64,000 nt of DNA, taken from Prototheca cutis. Its lineage: Eukaryota; Chlorophyta; Trebouxiophyceae; Chlorellales; Chlorellaceae. Under the pieces are notes generated by a model. The model made no database searches. It had not been told where the DNA came from and saw only the letters and a program-made list of their open reading frames with translations. This document shows, one piece after another, positions 1-11,870 of the stretch. The stretch is taken from positions 124,534-188,533 of the forward strand of contig BCIH01000012.1 in NCBI GenBank assembly GCA_002897115.2, read 5' to 3'. The position numbers and the translations under genes were made by a program. The number at the start of each line of letters is the position of its first letter. Positions within the stretch are counted from its first letter, which is position 1.

Positions 1-96
1 CCCTTGTTTGTGACAATCCTCTTGCCGTGCAGCGTCCGATCCCCTCTAACACCCTAAGACCTCTGGTACACTCCGTCCCACCCCGCGTACTCCCAG

Positions 97-470
97 GGAC
101 GGCGATTACTTTTTTCACCGAGTCCGACGCCGGGTCCCTGCGCAGCATCGCCAATGTGATCAAGGCCTCGGGGTCGGAGGTGCCGGACTGGATGCTGACG
201 CTGAAGAAGCAGAAGAAACGGCGGAAAAGGGAGGAACCCACGCAGGAACAGGACCAGGGCCCTGCCGCCAAAAAGGGGAAGCAGCAGTCGAGAGGCAAGG
301 GCCAAGACCCCGGCGCTGGCAACAGGAAGAAGCAGCAGCACCTGAGTGGCAAGGGCCAACGGGCGACTGGCAAGGATGCCAACACCCTGTCCAAGCCAAA
401 GAGATCCAAGGCAATGGCAGAGGCAGTGGGCAGGAAGGGGGCGACGAAGCAGCAGGTTGCGGAGGCGTGA
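97..470 (+). CDS. DDX52: DDX52/Rok1-type DEAD-box RNA helicase, C-terminal end (partial)
   Basis: Last exon of a gene that begins before the window. It opens at 97 after a CAG acceptor (94-96), in a codon split by the intron, and ends with TGA at 468-470. The first residues, TAITFFTESDAGSLRSIANV followed by IKASGSEVPDWM, match the end of helicase domain 2 of the DDX52/Rok1/RH57 family. These are ATP-dependent helicases of the small-subunit processome that act in nucleolar pre-rRNA processing. After it comes a Lys/Arg/Gln-rich tail of about 90 residues, as expected for a nucleolar protein. The catalytic motifs lie upstream of the window and cannot be checked. Bases 1-96 look like intron. The subfamily call rests on the short conserved block. 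Confidence 0.75.
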
Positions 471-1176
471 GCTGCCGCGCGATTCCCCTTCCACCCTTTG
501 CTTCTCCCACGACCAAACCGTTCGTTCATGCCTTCAAGTGTCAAATGGCAATGATGTCAGGCCTCCATGATCAATGTGTGAGCGCAGATTACTACTAATG
601 GCCAGATTCATTGACTAAAGTTGACGCACGTGGGCTGGCGCAGCAACACTCGCCGGGCGTGAGCGAGTCCCCCTAGCCGGCCGTTCCAAAACGTGGGGCC
701 GATTGTCGTGCCCAGGCAACCCAACATTCTGTCCAGGGCACTGGCAACCAAAACGAAATACCAAGGGTTTTCGCCGGTCAATTACCCGATCATCGAACCC
801 TCCGTGTCTGTCAATTGTAGGGCCGGCGACGCCACGCCCTCGCTCTTCCAAACCCCAATGGCGCAGTCCGGGGTTGTGGGGTCCGCCACATCCTGCCGGT
901 ACCAGGCTGCCGTCCGGCCGGTCGCCAGGCCCGCATTCGGTGGGCTGAGGCAGTCCATGGGGGCCGTGCGGGCCCAGGGCCCCGCCCGTGAGCCCACCCC
1001 TGCACGGCGTCATCGCTCCCTGCTCATCGCTGCAGCGGCGCCAGCCCAGACGGGGTCATCCAGGCAAGTTCCCGGCGTGATCCCCCCGCGCTCCTGGGAA
1101 GACAGAAACCCAGTCCATCAACTCGATCGCCGCATTTCCTCCTCTGCTTATTTTCCATCCGCTCATCCTCCGCAGC
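471..1176. other. Intergenic: helicase 3' flank and PGD promoter
   Basis: No coding segment with a recognisable family or coherent splice chain was found on either strand. The stretch holds the 3' flank of the helicase gene and the upstream region of the 6-phosphogluconate dehydrogenase gene. No TATA box was seen near the ATG at 1177. Confidence 0.5.
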
Positions 1177-3153
1177 ATGTCGTCCCAAACCGCCCAGTCG
1201 GACGTCGGCCTCATCGGCCTGGCGGTCATGGGCCAGGTGAGAACCCGGGGGTTCTGGGCCATGGACCGCTTTGAAATGGGTTTTGGCAGTCATCTGCGCC
1301 CGATTGATCCCCTGCCCTTGCCGGATGTGCCGGGTCGACCTTCGCGACCGAGCAATGACGCGATCACTTACGTGGTGGACCCCCTCCCTTCGCCCGCAGA
1401 ACCTGGCCCTGAACGTGGCAGAGAAGGGCTTCAACATCTCTGTGTACAACCGGACTGGGGAGAAGACGGATGCCGCCGTGGCACGTGCGGGCAAGGAGGG
1501 CGTCGGGGAGAGGCTCCACGGCTACAAGGACCTCCAGGACTTTGTGGCTTCCCTGAAGCGGCCCAGGTGCGGTGTTTGGGTGTGGGGTGTGGGGCAATTT
1601 GAGGAGCGGGGTATGTTTGCATGGTTCATCGGTGTAAAGATCGAGTGGAAAAGGGTGTGGTGGTTGGGAGGGGGCCTTCGCACATGCAGCGAGGCTGGTG
1701 CATGACCAGGCTGACTGGCGTGGAGGCGAGACGCCGGAGAGTGGAAGGCTGGAGTCCCAACAGGATCTCACGCTTGCCGTTCATACTACCCCCAGTTACA
1801 CAATATAAATAAATATGAGAACAAGAGGAAAGTAAGAAATGAGCCCATCCCAACTCCACTCCATACGCTTCTGACAGACGTGTGATCATTCTGGTCAAAG
1901 CTGGCGGCCCTGTGGACTCTACGATTAGCCAGCTGTCTGGTTTGCTGGAGCCCGGCGACATCATCATTGATGGCGGGAACGAGTGGTACGAGAACACAGA
2001 GCGTCGCCAGGCGGAGCTGGCGAAGAAGGGCATCCACCACATCGGCATGGGCGTGTCTGGCGGGGAGGAGGGCGCTCGCCGCGGGCCCGCGATGATGCCC
2101 GGTGGCGACGCCGACGCGTACTCGCACCTGCAGCCGATCGTGGAAAAGGTGGCGGCGCAGACGGAGGACGGTGCGTGCGTGACGTACATCGGGCCTGGCG
2201 GTGCGGGCAACTACGTCAAGATGGTGCACAACGGCATCGAGTACGGCGACATGCAGCTGATTGCCGAGGCGTACGACGTGCTGAAGACGGTGGGCGGCCT
2301 GACCAACGAGGAGCTTGCCGCGGTGTTCAAGGAGTGGAACGAGGGTGAGCTGGAGTCGTTCCTGATCCAGATCACGTCCATCATCTTCACGGTCAAGGAC
2401 GAGGAGACGGGCGACGGGTTCCTCGTCGACAAGATCCTGGACAAGACGGGGATGAAGGGCACGGGCAAGTGGACCATCCAGGAAGCCGCCGAGCTCAGCG
2501 TCGCCGCGCCCACCATGGCTGCCGCCCTGGATGCCCGCTTCATCTCTGGCCTCAAGGACCAGCGCGTAAGTGCGGAGGACCTCTACGCAAAGTTGGGCGT
2601 CCCTGTCGCCGGCACCGAGTCCTCTACCCCTACCGTCGACAAGGCCAAGCTGATTGCGGACGTGCGGGACGCACTGTACGCCGCCAAGATTTGCTCGTAC
2701 GCTCAGGGCTACAACATCATCAAGGCCAAGTCTGCGGAAAAGGGCTGGGCCGTGGATCTCGCAGGCCTGGGGCGCATCTGGAAGGGCGGCTGCATCATCC
2801 GCGCGCGGTTCCTGGACCGCATCAAGCAGGCCTACCTCCGCGACCCCGAGCTCCCCAACCTGCTCGTCGACCCAGACTTTGCCGCGGAGCTCGCGCGCAA
2901 GCAGGCCGCGTGGCGCAGCGTGGTCGGCATCGCCGTCTCCGCGGGCATCGGCATCCCGGGGATCATGGGCTCCCTGGGCTACTGGGACTCGTACCGCCGC
3001 GGGCGCCTGCCGGCCAACCTCGTCCAGGCCCAGCGCGACTTTTTCGGGTCGCACACTTATGAGCGCGTCGACCGCGAGGGGTGGACCCACACTGTTTGGG
3101 ACACCTCCTTTGGGTCCGCAGACTCCATCACCACCTCGGGCTACAACAACTGA
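1177..3153 (+). CDS. PGD: 6-phosphogluconate dehydrogenase, decarboxylating
   Basis: Oxidative pentose phosphate enzyme: 6-phosphogluconate + NADP+ gives ribulose 5-phosphate + CO2 + NADPH. Exons 1177-1236, 1400-1566 and 1878-3153 close in frame to 500 residues, the usual size of the eukaryotic and cyanobacterial enzyme. The Rossmann fingerprint [16 protein letters not shown] is split by intron 1. Downstream are [13 protein letters not shown], the substrate motif [32 protein letters not shown], and the catalytic Lys in [15 protein letters not shown]. The C-terminal helical domain and tail ([20 protein letters not shown]) are complete. There is no obvious transit peptide before the Rossmann fold ([10 protein letters not shown]), so a cytosolic form is likely. 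Intron 2 (1567-1877) has an AT-rich stretch near 1800, unlike the GC-rich exons. A TGTAA motif lies at 3373-3377. Confidence 0.97.
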
Positions 3154-3700
3154 CGAGCAGCTTGTGTGGCATGTGGCCATGCCAGTGGATCATCGCAGCG
3201 TTGTCATGATGTGTCATCGGTCAACTGCGCACTCCCCGCCGCTGCTGCTACATGCTCCCTGTCCTTTTCGCTTGGGCTCCCCCAACGACGAGTTGGCTAT
3301 GCTCCATTGTGGTCATGAACACGACGAAAGCCGCGCTCGCCCTCCTTTGCATGCGAGAAAAGATGCACTTGCTGTAAAGGGTCGATAACGAGTTGCAGCG
3401 GAATGGCAATTGGGACAGAAGGCGTTGGGGGAGGGGTCGAGCCAAAAACAACATGTGTAGAGAGAAGCTGGGTTTTGTAGAATGCTGCCTTGAACCTTGG
3501 GCAGCAGGATTTACGTCATTCTTTGGTGTGTGCAAGATTGTATTGGTTTCTTGCGCTCTGCCATGAAGGTCATTCGCACTGGACGCATACTGCGGATTAC
3601 AATACCAACTCCCGTTCTGATATATATACTGATCCTAATGACCNCCCCTCAACAGTCACCCGCCTCAGTAACACGAGGTGATGGAAGCCGAATTGACGCT
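3154..3700. other. Intergenic: PGD 3' flank and tRNA upstream region
   Basis: No protein gene is supported. TGTAA at 3373-3377, about 220 bases past the PGD stop, fits the green-algal poly(A) signal. An AT-rich TATATATA-like stretch near 3620-3630 lies about 75 bases before the tRNA. One undetermined base (N) sits at 3644 beside a short C run. Confidence 0.5.
3373..3377 (+). promoter_or_regulatory. Candidate poly(A) signal (TGTAA) of PGD
   Basis: TGTAA is the common polyadenylation motif of green algae. This copy lies downstream of the PGD stop and before the tRNA. The assignment is by motif and position only. Confidence 0.35.
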
Positions 3701-3780
3701 GTCAGGATGGCCGAGCGGTCTAAGGCGTGCGGTTCAGGTCCGTATCCGGAAGGGCGTGGGTTCGAATCCCACTTCTGACA
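3701..3780 (+). tRNA. trnL-CAG: tRNA-Leu (anticodon CAG)
   Basis: The acceptor stem pairs 3701-3707 (GTCAGGA) with 3773-3779 (TTCTGAC), with discriminator A at 3780. The D arm is the standard class II form GGCCGAGCGGTCTAAGGC. The anticodon stem TGCGG/CCGTA closes the loop TTCAGGT, giving anticodon CAG, which reads CTG leucine codons. A variable arm follows, as expected for tRNA-Leu. The T arm is GTGGG-TTCGAAT-CCCAC. Internal A and B boxes overlap the D and T arms. A T run about 12 bases downstream can serve as the Pol III terminator. No intron is needed. The gene encodes no CCA, as is normal for a nuclear gene. Confidence 0.95.
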
Positions 3781-4691
3781 CTACCTTTTGCTCCTTTTTC
3801 AATTGAGCATTTTTGCACTTTTTGCTATTGACGTAATTTCTTTTCGGAATGTTTCCCTCGAAGAACCACAGCACCCCATGTGTACGGCAGAACCTGCTCC
3901 AACATGCGCAGCAGAGCCGCTGGACTTCCACAACACGTCCATCACCCAAACCGCACGAAGTATGCTTCAATGAACCATGCAATGGTAAATGCAGTGTCCT
4001 GTCATGCCGCATTGGAGTGACGCGCTGCAAGTGTGTGGTGGCGAACCCCTGTCATCATTCATGGTCATTCGGCAATCCCGTGATTTGATTCGCCGCGCTC
4101 TGTCGTGCAGACCACTGTCACAGAAACAAACCATGCATGATTGCGGCCTCCTGTGAAAGCAGGGCCCCCATTGGCTGGTTCGCGAGTGCCCGCTGTGTAG
4201 GGGTTCTCAGTGCAACATGCTGACAGTGCGAGGTGGGGGACTCAATTTCCTGAGCCCCTTGTCCGTGAGGTGCAGGTTTTAATTACATGGACTTGCGGTT
4301 AGAAACATGGTCTGCCTAACTTGTGCAGGAACACCATGATCTGCAGATACAGGGATCGCGCTGGAAGCACTCTGCTTCACTTCAGCACGCGTCAGCCCTG
4401 GCTCGTGGATGCAGGCACGCCGGGTCCTCGGCGCTGTGGCGCCATCCTCACCCCATGCATCGTTATTTTTCAATCCATATATTTCATACATGACCACGGG
4501 GGAGCACAGGGTGGATCGGATGCTCAATACTGGACCAAAAATTGCCTCGCACAGGATATTGTTCGGATGACGATGCGCTGCGGCCTCCATTCCTCCTTTC
4601 CTGATGGCCCATTGCCGTGCACACCGTGCCCCCGGCAATAACTGTTTCGGGCAGCAGTTCCAGCTTCATTTGACCGTTGTCGTGGAATATA
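3781..4691. other. Intergenic between tRNA and ARID gene
   Basis: A T run just after 3785 is the likely Pol III terminator. The rest shows no codon structure, domain or RNA that can be supported. Its last part should hold the promoter and 5' UTR of the ARID gene. Confidence 0.45.
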
Positions 4692-7600
4692 ATGAGTGAA
4701 ATGGGAGATGTATCTGTTCGTGGCACGGCGCCGGCTCCTGTGGAGGAGATGCCGGCCCCCGCCCCACGCGGTGTGCGATGGCCACAGGGTCTCGCCTCCC
4801 CCACTCCTCATGCCGAGCTCCAGGGCGAGGCTCAGGACCCTGAAATGTCCCTAGATGAACGTGGTGTGGCCTTGCCAGTGCATATGGCGTCGGACTTCAC
4901 GATCGAGCTGATGGACTTTTACTCTTACAACAAGATAGCCGAGCGGGTAGGTTATTGTGGCGCGAATGCGCCCTGGCGGATCCCAGCCCTGCTGATAATG
5001 AACTTGTATTGTCATTATGGGGCCAATTCAGGCTGCGCAGAGCTGCTTGGGGTGGGGTGAGCATGACGATCGAGGGCCTGGCCGTGCCCTTGAGGATGGG
5101 TTCACCACGGCGCAATTCAAATGCCGCGAGGGCCCTGGCGCAGGGGCCCCTCCCCGTGCTCCATGGCGAGTCTCCTCTTCATGCATGACAATTGCCTTGA
5201 TGCCCGCCCAGTAGGGATCGCGGGCGGGCCTGCAGAGTCCGGCCTGTTTTCGCTGGGTCGAAAGGTGGCGTGCCCCCCCAGGTCCCCTGGGGAGGTTGTG
5301 GCCTCCCCCCCGTCCTTCCAGTGCCACTCCTCCCCCAAACCCCGGCCACCCCCAAACCCCCCTGCACAGCCCTGCACCAAGCTGAACAGGCAACCTCTGG
5401 ACCTGGAGCGTCTGTTTGACCTCGTGGCCAACCGATTTGGAGGATACACCGACGTGTGCCAGTCCAAGCTCTGGGCACGAGTGGGACGGGAGCTGGGCTT
5501 TGGCGAGGGCGTCACGAACGTGTCGTACAGCCTGCGCCGCATCTACGAGCGCTTCCTCCTCTCCTACGAGCTCTGGAAATACGGCGACCAAAGTGAAGGG
5601 CCCGAGGATGCGGGCGACGACGAGGAGGTGCAGGACGGTGATGTGCCGGCCCGCAGCCGACGCAAGCGTGCGCTGCCGGGGCTGACGGCGACGGAACCCG
5701 GTGCTGCCACCGGCGCCCGTCCCGCACGGAGCACGCGGGGTCAGCACAGCCGCTGGGAAGACCAAGTGCCGCTGGAGCCGCTTAGGGCTGGCGTGCGTCA
5801 GGGCGCCGTGCCCGCCTGGGACTACCGCCCTCGCCGGCCCAGCAAGCGCCGGCGGATGCTGGATGCCATTTCAGAAGAAGCGGACGAGCATGCACAGGAC
5901 GCAGAGGAGGGCCGTGGTGGAGAGACTCTGGATGAGCCCGGGGTCTCAGTGCCTGGGAACCCGGTGCAGGAGGCGCAGCCTCTGGCGCGTCGGAGAACTG
6001 CGTCGCCGCCAGACTCTGGAAACCCCTCGAAAGCCCCTGAGGCTGGATCCCCAGCAGAGGAATCGCCGCGTGTCAGGGCATTCTATCCTGGTGCGTTTGC
6101 TGAGTTTGTGTATGACTAATGGGTCAGTTGGGCCGACGTGAGATTGCAGGGGCCTGGATCGTTGTCACACATGATTGAAGATTGGTCAGGGGAACGTGTC
6201 TGCCAAACCCAAGGTGCTAGGCCAAATCTTGCACTCGATTCATTGCAGCGCTCCCTTGTTAATAGCACGTGCACTATCTTGTTCCACAGGAGACAGGATG
6301 CGCTCGGACGAGCACGTGGTGGCCGCCGTCCGGGTTCCCATCGGTGGCGTTCCTGGGGGTCAACGCCGCGCAGCTGCGGCGGAAGGCAACGATGCCGGCA
6401 TGCCCATGGTGAGCTTGTTGTGAACATGTCCATATGGGGATACAGGAACACTTTCATTTGGTGTACTTGCTGTCGCCCAAACAGACCAAAATCCCACCAT
6501 GCTCGCTTGACTCCGACACCCTCACCCTGCAGGCCCGGATCGAGCCCGAGGGTACCTTCCCAGCGCTGCAGACGGAAGCTGCCTGGCAGCTGGGCGACGC
6601 CGGCCACGACGAGGCCCTCGCAATCCAGCAGCTGGCGCGCTTGCGTGCCGGACCGGAGGCTCCTCCGGCGGAGACCGAGGCGGTTGCTGGCCCCAGTGAT
6701 GCGCCAGCAAGAAATGCCTCGCCTGCCTGGGACAAACCCGCCGACGCCCCAGTAGGACCGAGGGAGGACGACGTTGCTGGACCTCCTGTGCCCACCCCAC
6801 CCCAGCCTGACTCGACACCTGTCAGCGCCTCGATGATGCCGCCCCCCCCTCGCCAGGCCCGCAGCAGCCGGCGAGGAGGCCGCAGCAGCGGCGGTACGGG
6901 GCAGCAAGCTGCACATGCCAGCGCGGGCAGAGTTACTTCGGCGCACGAAATGCGCGCTTCGGTCCAGGAACTGGTGCAGCAGCTGGTGGCAGCGCAGACG
7001 GTGCTGGAGGCCAAGGCAGGAGCCCAGCGCTCTCCCCAGTCGAGCAACATATCCGATGCAATTGTTCAAGCCGGGGCGATGCCATGGCCCGAAGGCGACA
7101 ATCGAGGTCTGTCGGGCGACGCGGGCGTTGATCCAGAGATGTTTGCGCCCTTGAATCGCGCAAGTGCACAGGTGCTGGGAGGACTCAAGGAGCTCGCGGA
7201 GGAGCGAATGTCTGTGCTCCAGTCATTGGAGCGTGAAATCCAAGACATCAAGCGGACTCATGCGCTTCATATGTCGGCACTGGAGTCTTCAAATCGGGAA
7301 CTGCGGAGCCTTTTCATGCTGGTGCTGCAGCACAGCATGACTTCTATGGCGCGCAGTGAGCAGCAGGGTGCCGCTCCACCAGTCCCGCCACCCGTCATCC
7401 CCCCAGGTCCCAGCGTTCCCGGTGCCCCGTTGCCAGCGCCCCTCAGGCCGCTGCCACAGCCGATTGCGGCCATGATGGCCATGCTCGGGCAACCACCCCC
7501 GCCGCATCAGCCGCATCAGTTGCCACTGGCTGCAGCATCGCCCCTGCAAGTCCAGCCACAGCAGCAGGCACACCCGCCATCGCCCTTGCCGACCCCTGAG

Positions 7601-8380
7601 CCCCAACCACAGCACTCCACGCCTCCTCCCTTGAACGGCGTGGGGCAACCCCACAACACTGTCGTTCCTACAAGCGGGCCTTCCGCCCAGGTGCCAGCTG
7701 ACCAGGCGGCAGCAGCACTGACCCCCCCAGAGTCTGGAGTGAGGACACCGTTGGCGCCGCAGCCGGAGCAGCAGCAAACAACTGCGACGCCGCCGCCGCC
7801 ACCGCAGCAGACAGCTACAATGCCACCGCAGCAGGAGCTCGTGACGCCGCCGCCACAGCCGTTGGTGCACCAGCACCAACTGCCACGGCAGCCTGCTGCA
7901 GCGGAGGCGCTCTTGCGCCGCACCTTTGGCAACCAGCAGCCAACTCAGCGCCCCCAACAGTACCAGGATGGCCAACTGCCCATCAGGCCCCAGCCGCGTT
8001 GGCCACCGCTGCGCCCCATTGTGCCCGGTCGGTTTCCGGGAACAGGACTGGGCCTTCCCACGCGCCCCGTGCCCTGGTGGCCCCAGCTGCGCGATGCGCC
8101 CAGCCCAGCCGGCAGTATGCGACCGACGGCAACGCACGTGGACGTGCCAGGTGGCAGCGAGGGAAGCGGCGACGTTGCCGACTCACGCGGGGTTCGGGCC
8201 GGCAGCGGGACGCCGCTGGACGACGCCGCGCAGCTCGCCGCCGCGGCGGCCGTGATTGCCGCCGTCGCCGGGCGGCCGGACACCTCGGACGACGATGAGG
8301 CTGATGCTGAAGACCAGAACAATGATCTGGCCGGCGTTGGCGGCGAGGTGGGCATCGCTGTCCCTGCTCCAGCAGCCTGA
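4692..8380 (+). CDS. ARID/BRIGHT-domain DNA-binding protein with long Pro/Gln-rich tail
   Basis: Exons 4692-4946, 5370-6090, 6290-6408 and 6533-8380 close in frame to 980 residues. The ARID domain spans about residues 68-152. Its first helix (FTIELMDFYSYNKIAER) ends exon 1, and exon 2 continues with LNRQPLDLERLFDLVANRFG, then the LW and SYSLRRIYERFLLSYE core helices. That match fixes intron 1 (4947-5369). A basic KRALP/RRKR stretch and acidic clusters follow. Residues near 620-700 look like a coiled coil (LKELAEERMSVLQSLEREIQ). The rest is Pro/Gln/Ala-rich and disordered, with an acidic end. ARID proteins bind AT-rich DNA, often in chromatin-remodelling complexes. No JmjC, PHD or ELM2 domain is visible, so the subclass is open. 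Confidence 0.82.
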
Positions 8381-9452
8381 GGAGCTGCGTGGGCCAGAGG
8401 AATGCTGCAGAGAGGAGCTGTGAGTCAGGGCCCCGAACAAACTGCCCAAGCGATGACTCGCGCGGCAAGGTGAGTGTGGGCACGAGGCGTGGCACTTGAC
8501 CGTTGCCAGCACGATACGCCGTGTATGGTGTTGTCGTTCACACAGTTTCATAGCCAACGAGCTATTTTTTGCTTGCAGGCATTGATTCATTCATTAAAGG
8601 CGTTCACGTGGCAGAAACCTTCTTCGAAGGCGCTTTTCAGTGTCATTTTGTTTCGGTTCATTGTGTGTTGATAGATACTTTTGAGTTGTGTCGTGCGCCT
8701 GTCTGTGGCAGTGTTGTGAGCCTGCTTTCCACAAGGTTGGCATTTGCATTGAGCGTGCGGCTCAGACCCCGGTTGTTCTGGCGTTTGGGCCCCAGCTGCG
8801 CGCTCTCTCTCACATGCACGTCAAGGTGCCTTCCTGTGTTGGTCAAACGCTCGTCTGCTCCTGGAAAGCAGACCATCCCAGTCCCCCACGGACACGCCCT
8901 AGGCCCACTGTTGGCTGGACACGATTTTTGATTTGCTACAATGCAGTGCAAAATCGGAAAGCGCGCACGAGCAGCCGAGACCTGGGCGTGGGGATGCATG
9001 ACGGACAGACGGTGTGAGGGGTGGGAACGCGGCCAAAGGTGCCATGCTGAGGCACAGGCAAATCTTCCTGAACCAATGACCTGGACGGCTTGAGAGGGAG
9101 CGCACAACAAAGTGAAGAATCAAGGGTTGGTGGGCGACACAATAGGTTGATCACTGTGACGGGTGATTGTGTTGAGCAACGGGTTTCTGCACGCTTGAAA
9201 CAGGGCGGGAGGGGGCCTGATGGGCCGGGCGTGGGGAGGAGATTGTTTTGGTGGCATCTGCCAAGAGGAATGGGGAGAATGAGGCTGGGCAGGCATCAGG
9301 CGGCCGGATAGGGGGCGCAGGGGACTTGATTGATTGCTGTCTGTACACATGGGTTGGAGATCGTGATGGCCAGCACAACGGCAGCAGCAGCCGGCCACCG
9401 GCCGGCCGCAACCACCCCCGGCCGTCCTTGCTTCTCCTCGCCACTAGCTGAA
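8381..9452. other. Convergent intergenic region (ARID 3' end / PSMD10 3' end)
   Basis: About 1.07 kb between two genes that face each other. It should hold both 3' UTRs. Only short, unconserved reading frames are present, and none has a convincing splice chain or domain. Confidence 0.5.
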
Positions 9453-10360
9453 TCAAAGAGGGTTTCCAACGCCTTCCAGCTCGAAATCGCCGAGGGTCTT
9501 GCGTTTGAGCACCAGATCAGCCAGGTCTTGCCTCAGACTGCCGCCCGCGCGCGCAGCCAGGCTGAGGGGCGTCTCGCCGTCACGGTCCTCGCTTTCCACA
9601 TCGGCGTCCTTGGAAGCCAAATACAGCGCAGCGGCCCGGTGCCCGTGCACGCAGGCCACCGCCAGCGGCGTGTGGCCCTGGACGTCCTTGATGTCCAGCT
9701 TGGCACCGCAGCGCTCCAGCAGGATGCGGAGGATGTCGACCTGGCCAACGGCCGCGGCACGGTGCAGCGCGGTGGACCCCGTGCAATCCCGTGCGTTGAC
9801 CTCGGCGCCGTGGCTGACCAGGTCGTCGATGATCTCGGTCGTGCCCTTGCTGGCCGCGTAGTGCAGCGCCGTGCGGCCCTGCGCGGTGCGCTGGCGCGAG
9901 CAGGCGCCAGCGGCCAGGAGAAGCTTGGCCACGTCCACATGCCCGCAGCTCACCGCCGAATGCAGCGCGGTCCAGCCCTGTCGCCCACCGATGTGTCATT
10001 TTGATGGCGATTTTTCATGTCAATTTTCACGACAAATTCTTCTTGCGCGCCTGAGGCCAGCGACACAGCCCAAACATCGTCCGGAACGCGACCCGGGTCA
10101 GTCGCTCTCGACACACCCCTCCAATCCGTGATCCTGAGGCAACGCACCTCATCGTCCATGTGGTCCAAGTTGTCTTTACCCCCATTCTCCAGCACGTATT
10201 TGACCAGGTCCAGTTCCCCGGTGCAGGTGGCGACGTGCAGAATGGTGCGATTGTCCTCATCAAACTTGTGCTGCACCGAGGCCAGTTGTTCGGGGGTGAG
10301 CTTGTAGATGAAGGACAAGTCGCCCTCCCGGGCGGCAGCAGCCGCCGCTTCGATGGGCAT
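9453..10360 (-). CDS. PSMD10: 26S proteasome regulatory chaperone PSMD10 (gankyrin), ankyrin repeats
   Basis: Two minus-strand exons, 10360-10148 and 9977-9453, joined at phase 0, give 245 residues, close to the 226-231 of animal gankyrin and yeast Nas6. The protein is a string of ankyrin repeats: RTILHVATCTGELDLVKYVL, then GWTALHSAVSCGHVDVAKLL, GRTALHYAASKGTTEIIDDL, GSTALHRAAAVGQVDILRIL, GHTPLAVACVHGHRAAALYL and GETPLSLAARAGG. Family members chaperone assembly of the 19S base by binding the Rpt3 C-domain. The donor is GTGCGT after residue 71. The ATG at 10360 is chosen because the frame upstream of it offers no other ATG. Ankyrin proteins are numerous, so the PSMD10 call rests on overall length, repeat number and the N-terminal helix. 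It is good but not certain. Confidence 0.75.
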
Positions 10361-11155
10361 GCCGTGCAGCAACGGTGCGTGCAACAGCAGCAGAGCACAG
10401 GACGACCGGCGCCTGTGGCCGACGCCTGCGAGGCCGGATGCTCAGGAGCTTTCAGCCCTCCGACGCCCCGCGCAATGCCCGCCAAGAACTGACGCAGCGG
10501 CCGGAATATCACGTCCAGATGGAAAAGGCCGTCGCATCTGGCGGTTCCTCTTGCGTTGGCATCGTCAAACACTGGCCACCGCCCGATGGATTCCGATCAA
10601 ACCCAGGATCGGAACGTTCAGACCGCCCGACACATTACCCGGGCAAAGGCGTGTGGCATCCAACCCGCCACATGATGAAACGTCCCACCTGAAACTTCAG
10701 TACGCCACCTGTAGAAATGACGCCGCACCCAATTTCACCGGAATCTGTCTATTACATGCCTGTACTCAATGGACTCACGAAAGGGAAAACCAAAAATTGC
10801 AGATTGTACTGGTTTGGAGTGTGCAAGCAGGGGGCCCAACGGATGCATGCATGTCTTGCAACGGATGTCAGGGGCAGGGCATTTCAGAGCACGTGCCTCG
10901 GGGTACTACAAACAAAAGGCGCATCACTTCCTTTCTTTGTTGCGGACCGGCTGCTTTTCAGCAGACATCACACACATTTGTGTGGGTTGTTTGGTGGGGG
11001 AGAGGAACAGGCAGGGCCGGCGGCTGGGCCGGCTGACGTTTTCAGGGCAGGCAGGATGTACTCGATCAGAAAGAAAGAACAATGCACAAGAGGCAGCACC
11101 ATAAACTGCTCAAGCGGGCACTGCACACGATGCCTGGAATCCATTCTACCTAGCA
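10361..11155. other. Intergenic: PSMD10 promoter / DRP5B 3' flank
   Basis: Both neighbours lie on the minus strand. No supportable coding exon was found in this interval. Confidence 0.5.
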
Positions 11156-11824
11156 TCACCGGAGCGTCGCGAGAGGGGCTCGCGGTGCCACCTGGGCCAA
11201 CTTGCCGTCCATGCTGGCCTTGGACCCTGCTTCTGTCGGCAGCCCTGGCTGTGAGACGTCGAGCGGTGCGGCATCAGCGGAGGTCCGCAGCCCCGCGACG
11301 GCGGCACTGGCCATCGACGCGTCCACTGACGGCGGCTGGAAGCCCGGTGGCCCACGGGTGGCACCGTGCACGCCCGAACTGCCGCTGCTGCCGCCGTTGG
11401 CCTGCTGCTGGGCCAGCGTAGTGTGGATGCCCGCAAACTTGCGCTGCAGTCGCTCCACGCTGTGCAGCTCCTGTTCCAGAGCCTTGAGCCGGGCCTCCAG
11501 CGCGCCACGAACGGCTGCGACATCAAAGACACCGTCCAGATCTTCCTCGTAGGCCAGCTCCAGCTCCTCACGAATCCGTGTGGGGAAGGCATCCAGCAGC
11601 GGCATGAGGAAGAAGCAGTTGAACTTGAGCTCGACCTCTTGCACAAAATGGTCACGGATCCCTTTTGGTTTTTTGGAGGGGAGAGGGACGGGGATGTCAG
11701 TGGAGGTGTTGGTTTTGGTCTTGTCGGCGTTAAGGAGTTGCCAAGGGTTGCTGACCTGGTGACAGCGGGTATTCATGCGGCGGTCTCCGGCCTCAACTCC
11801 TGGCCCAACACGAACACCTCCCCC

Positions 11825-11870
<46 letters not shown>

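Noticed and set aside
471..1176. Overlapping plus-strand frames considered as an N-terminal transit peptide exon for PGD
   Set aside because: No donor/acceptor pair joins them in phase to the ATG exon, and [20 protein letters not shown] is already a normal start.
1786..3180. 464-residue open frame on the minus strand opposite PGD
   Set aside because: An antisense shadow caused by high GC at third codon positions. The plus-strand frame carries all 6-phosphogluconate dehydrogenase motifs.
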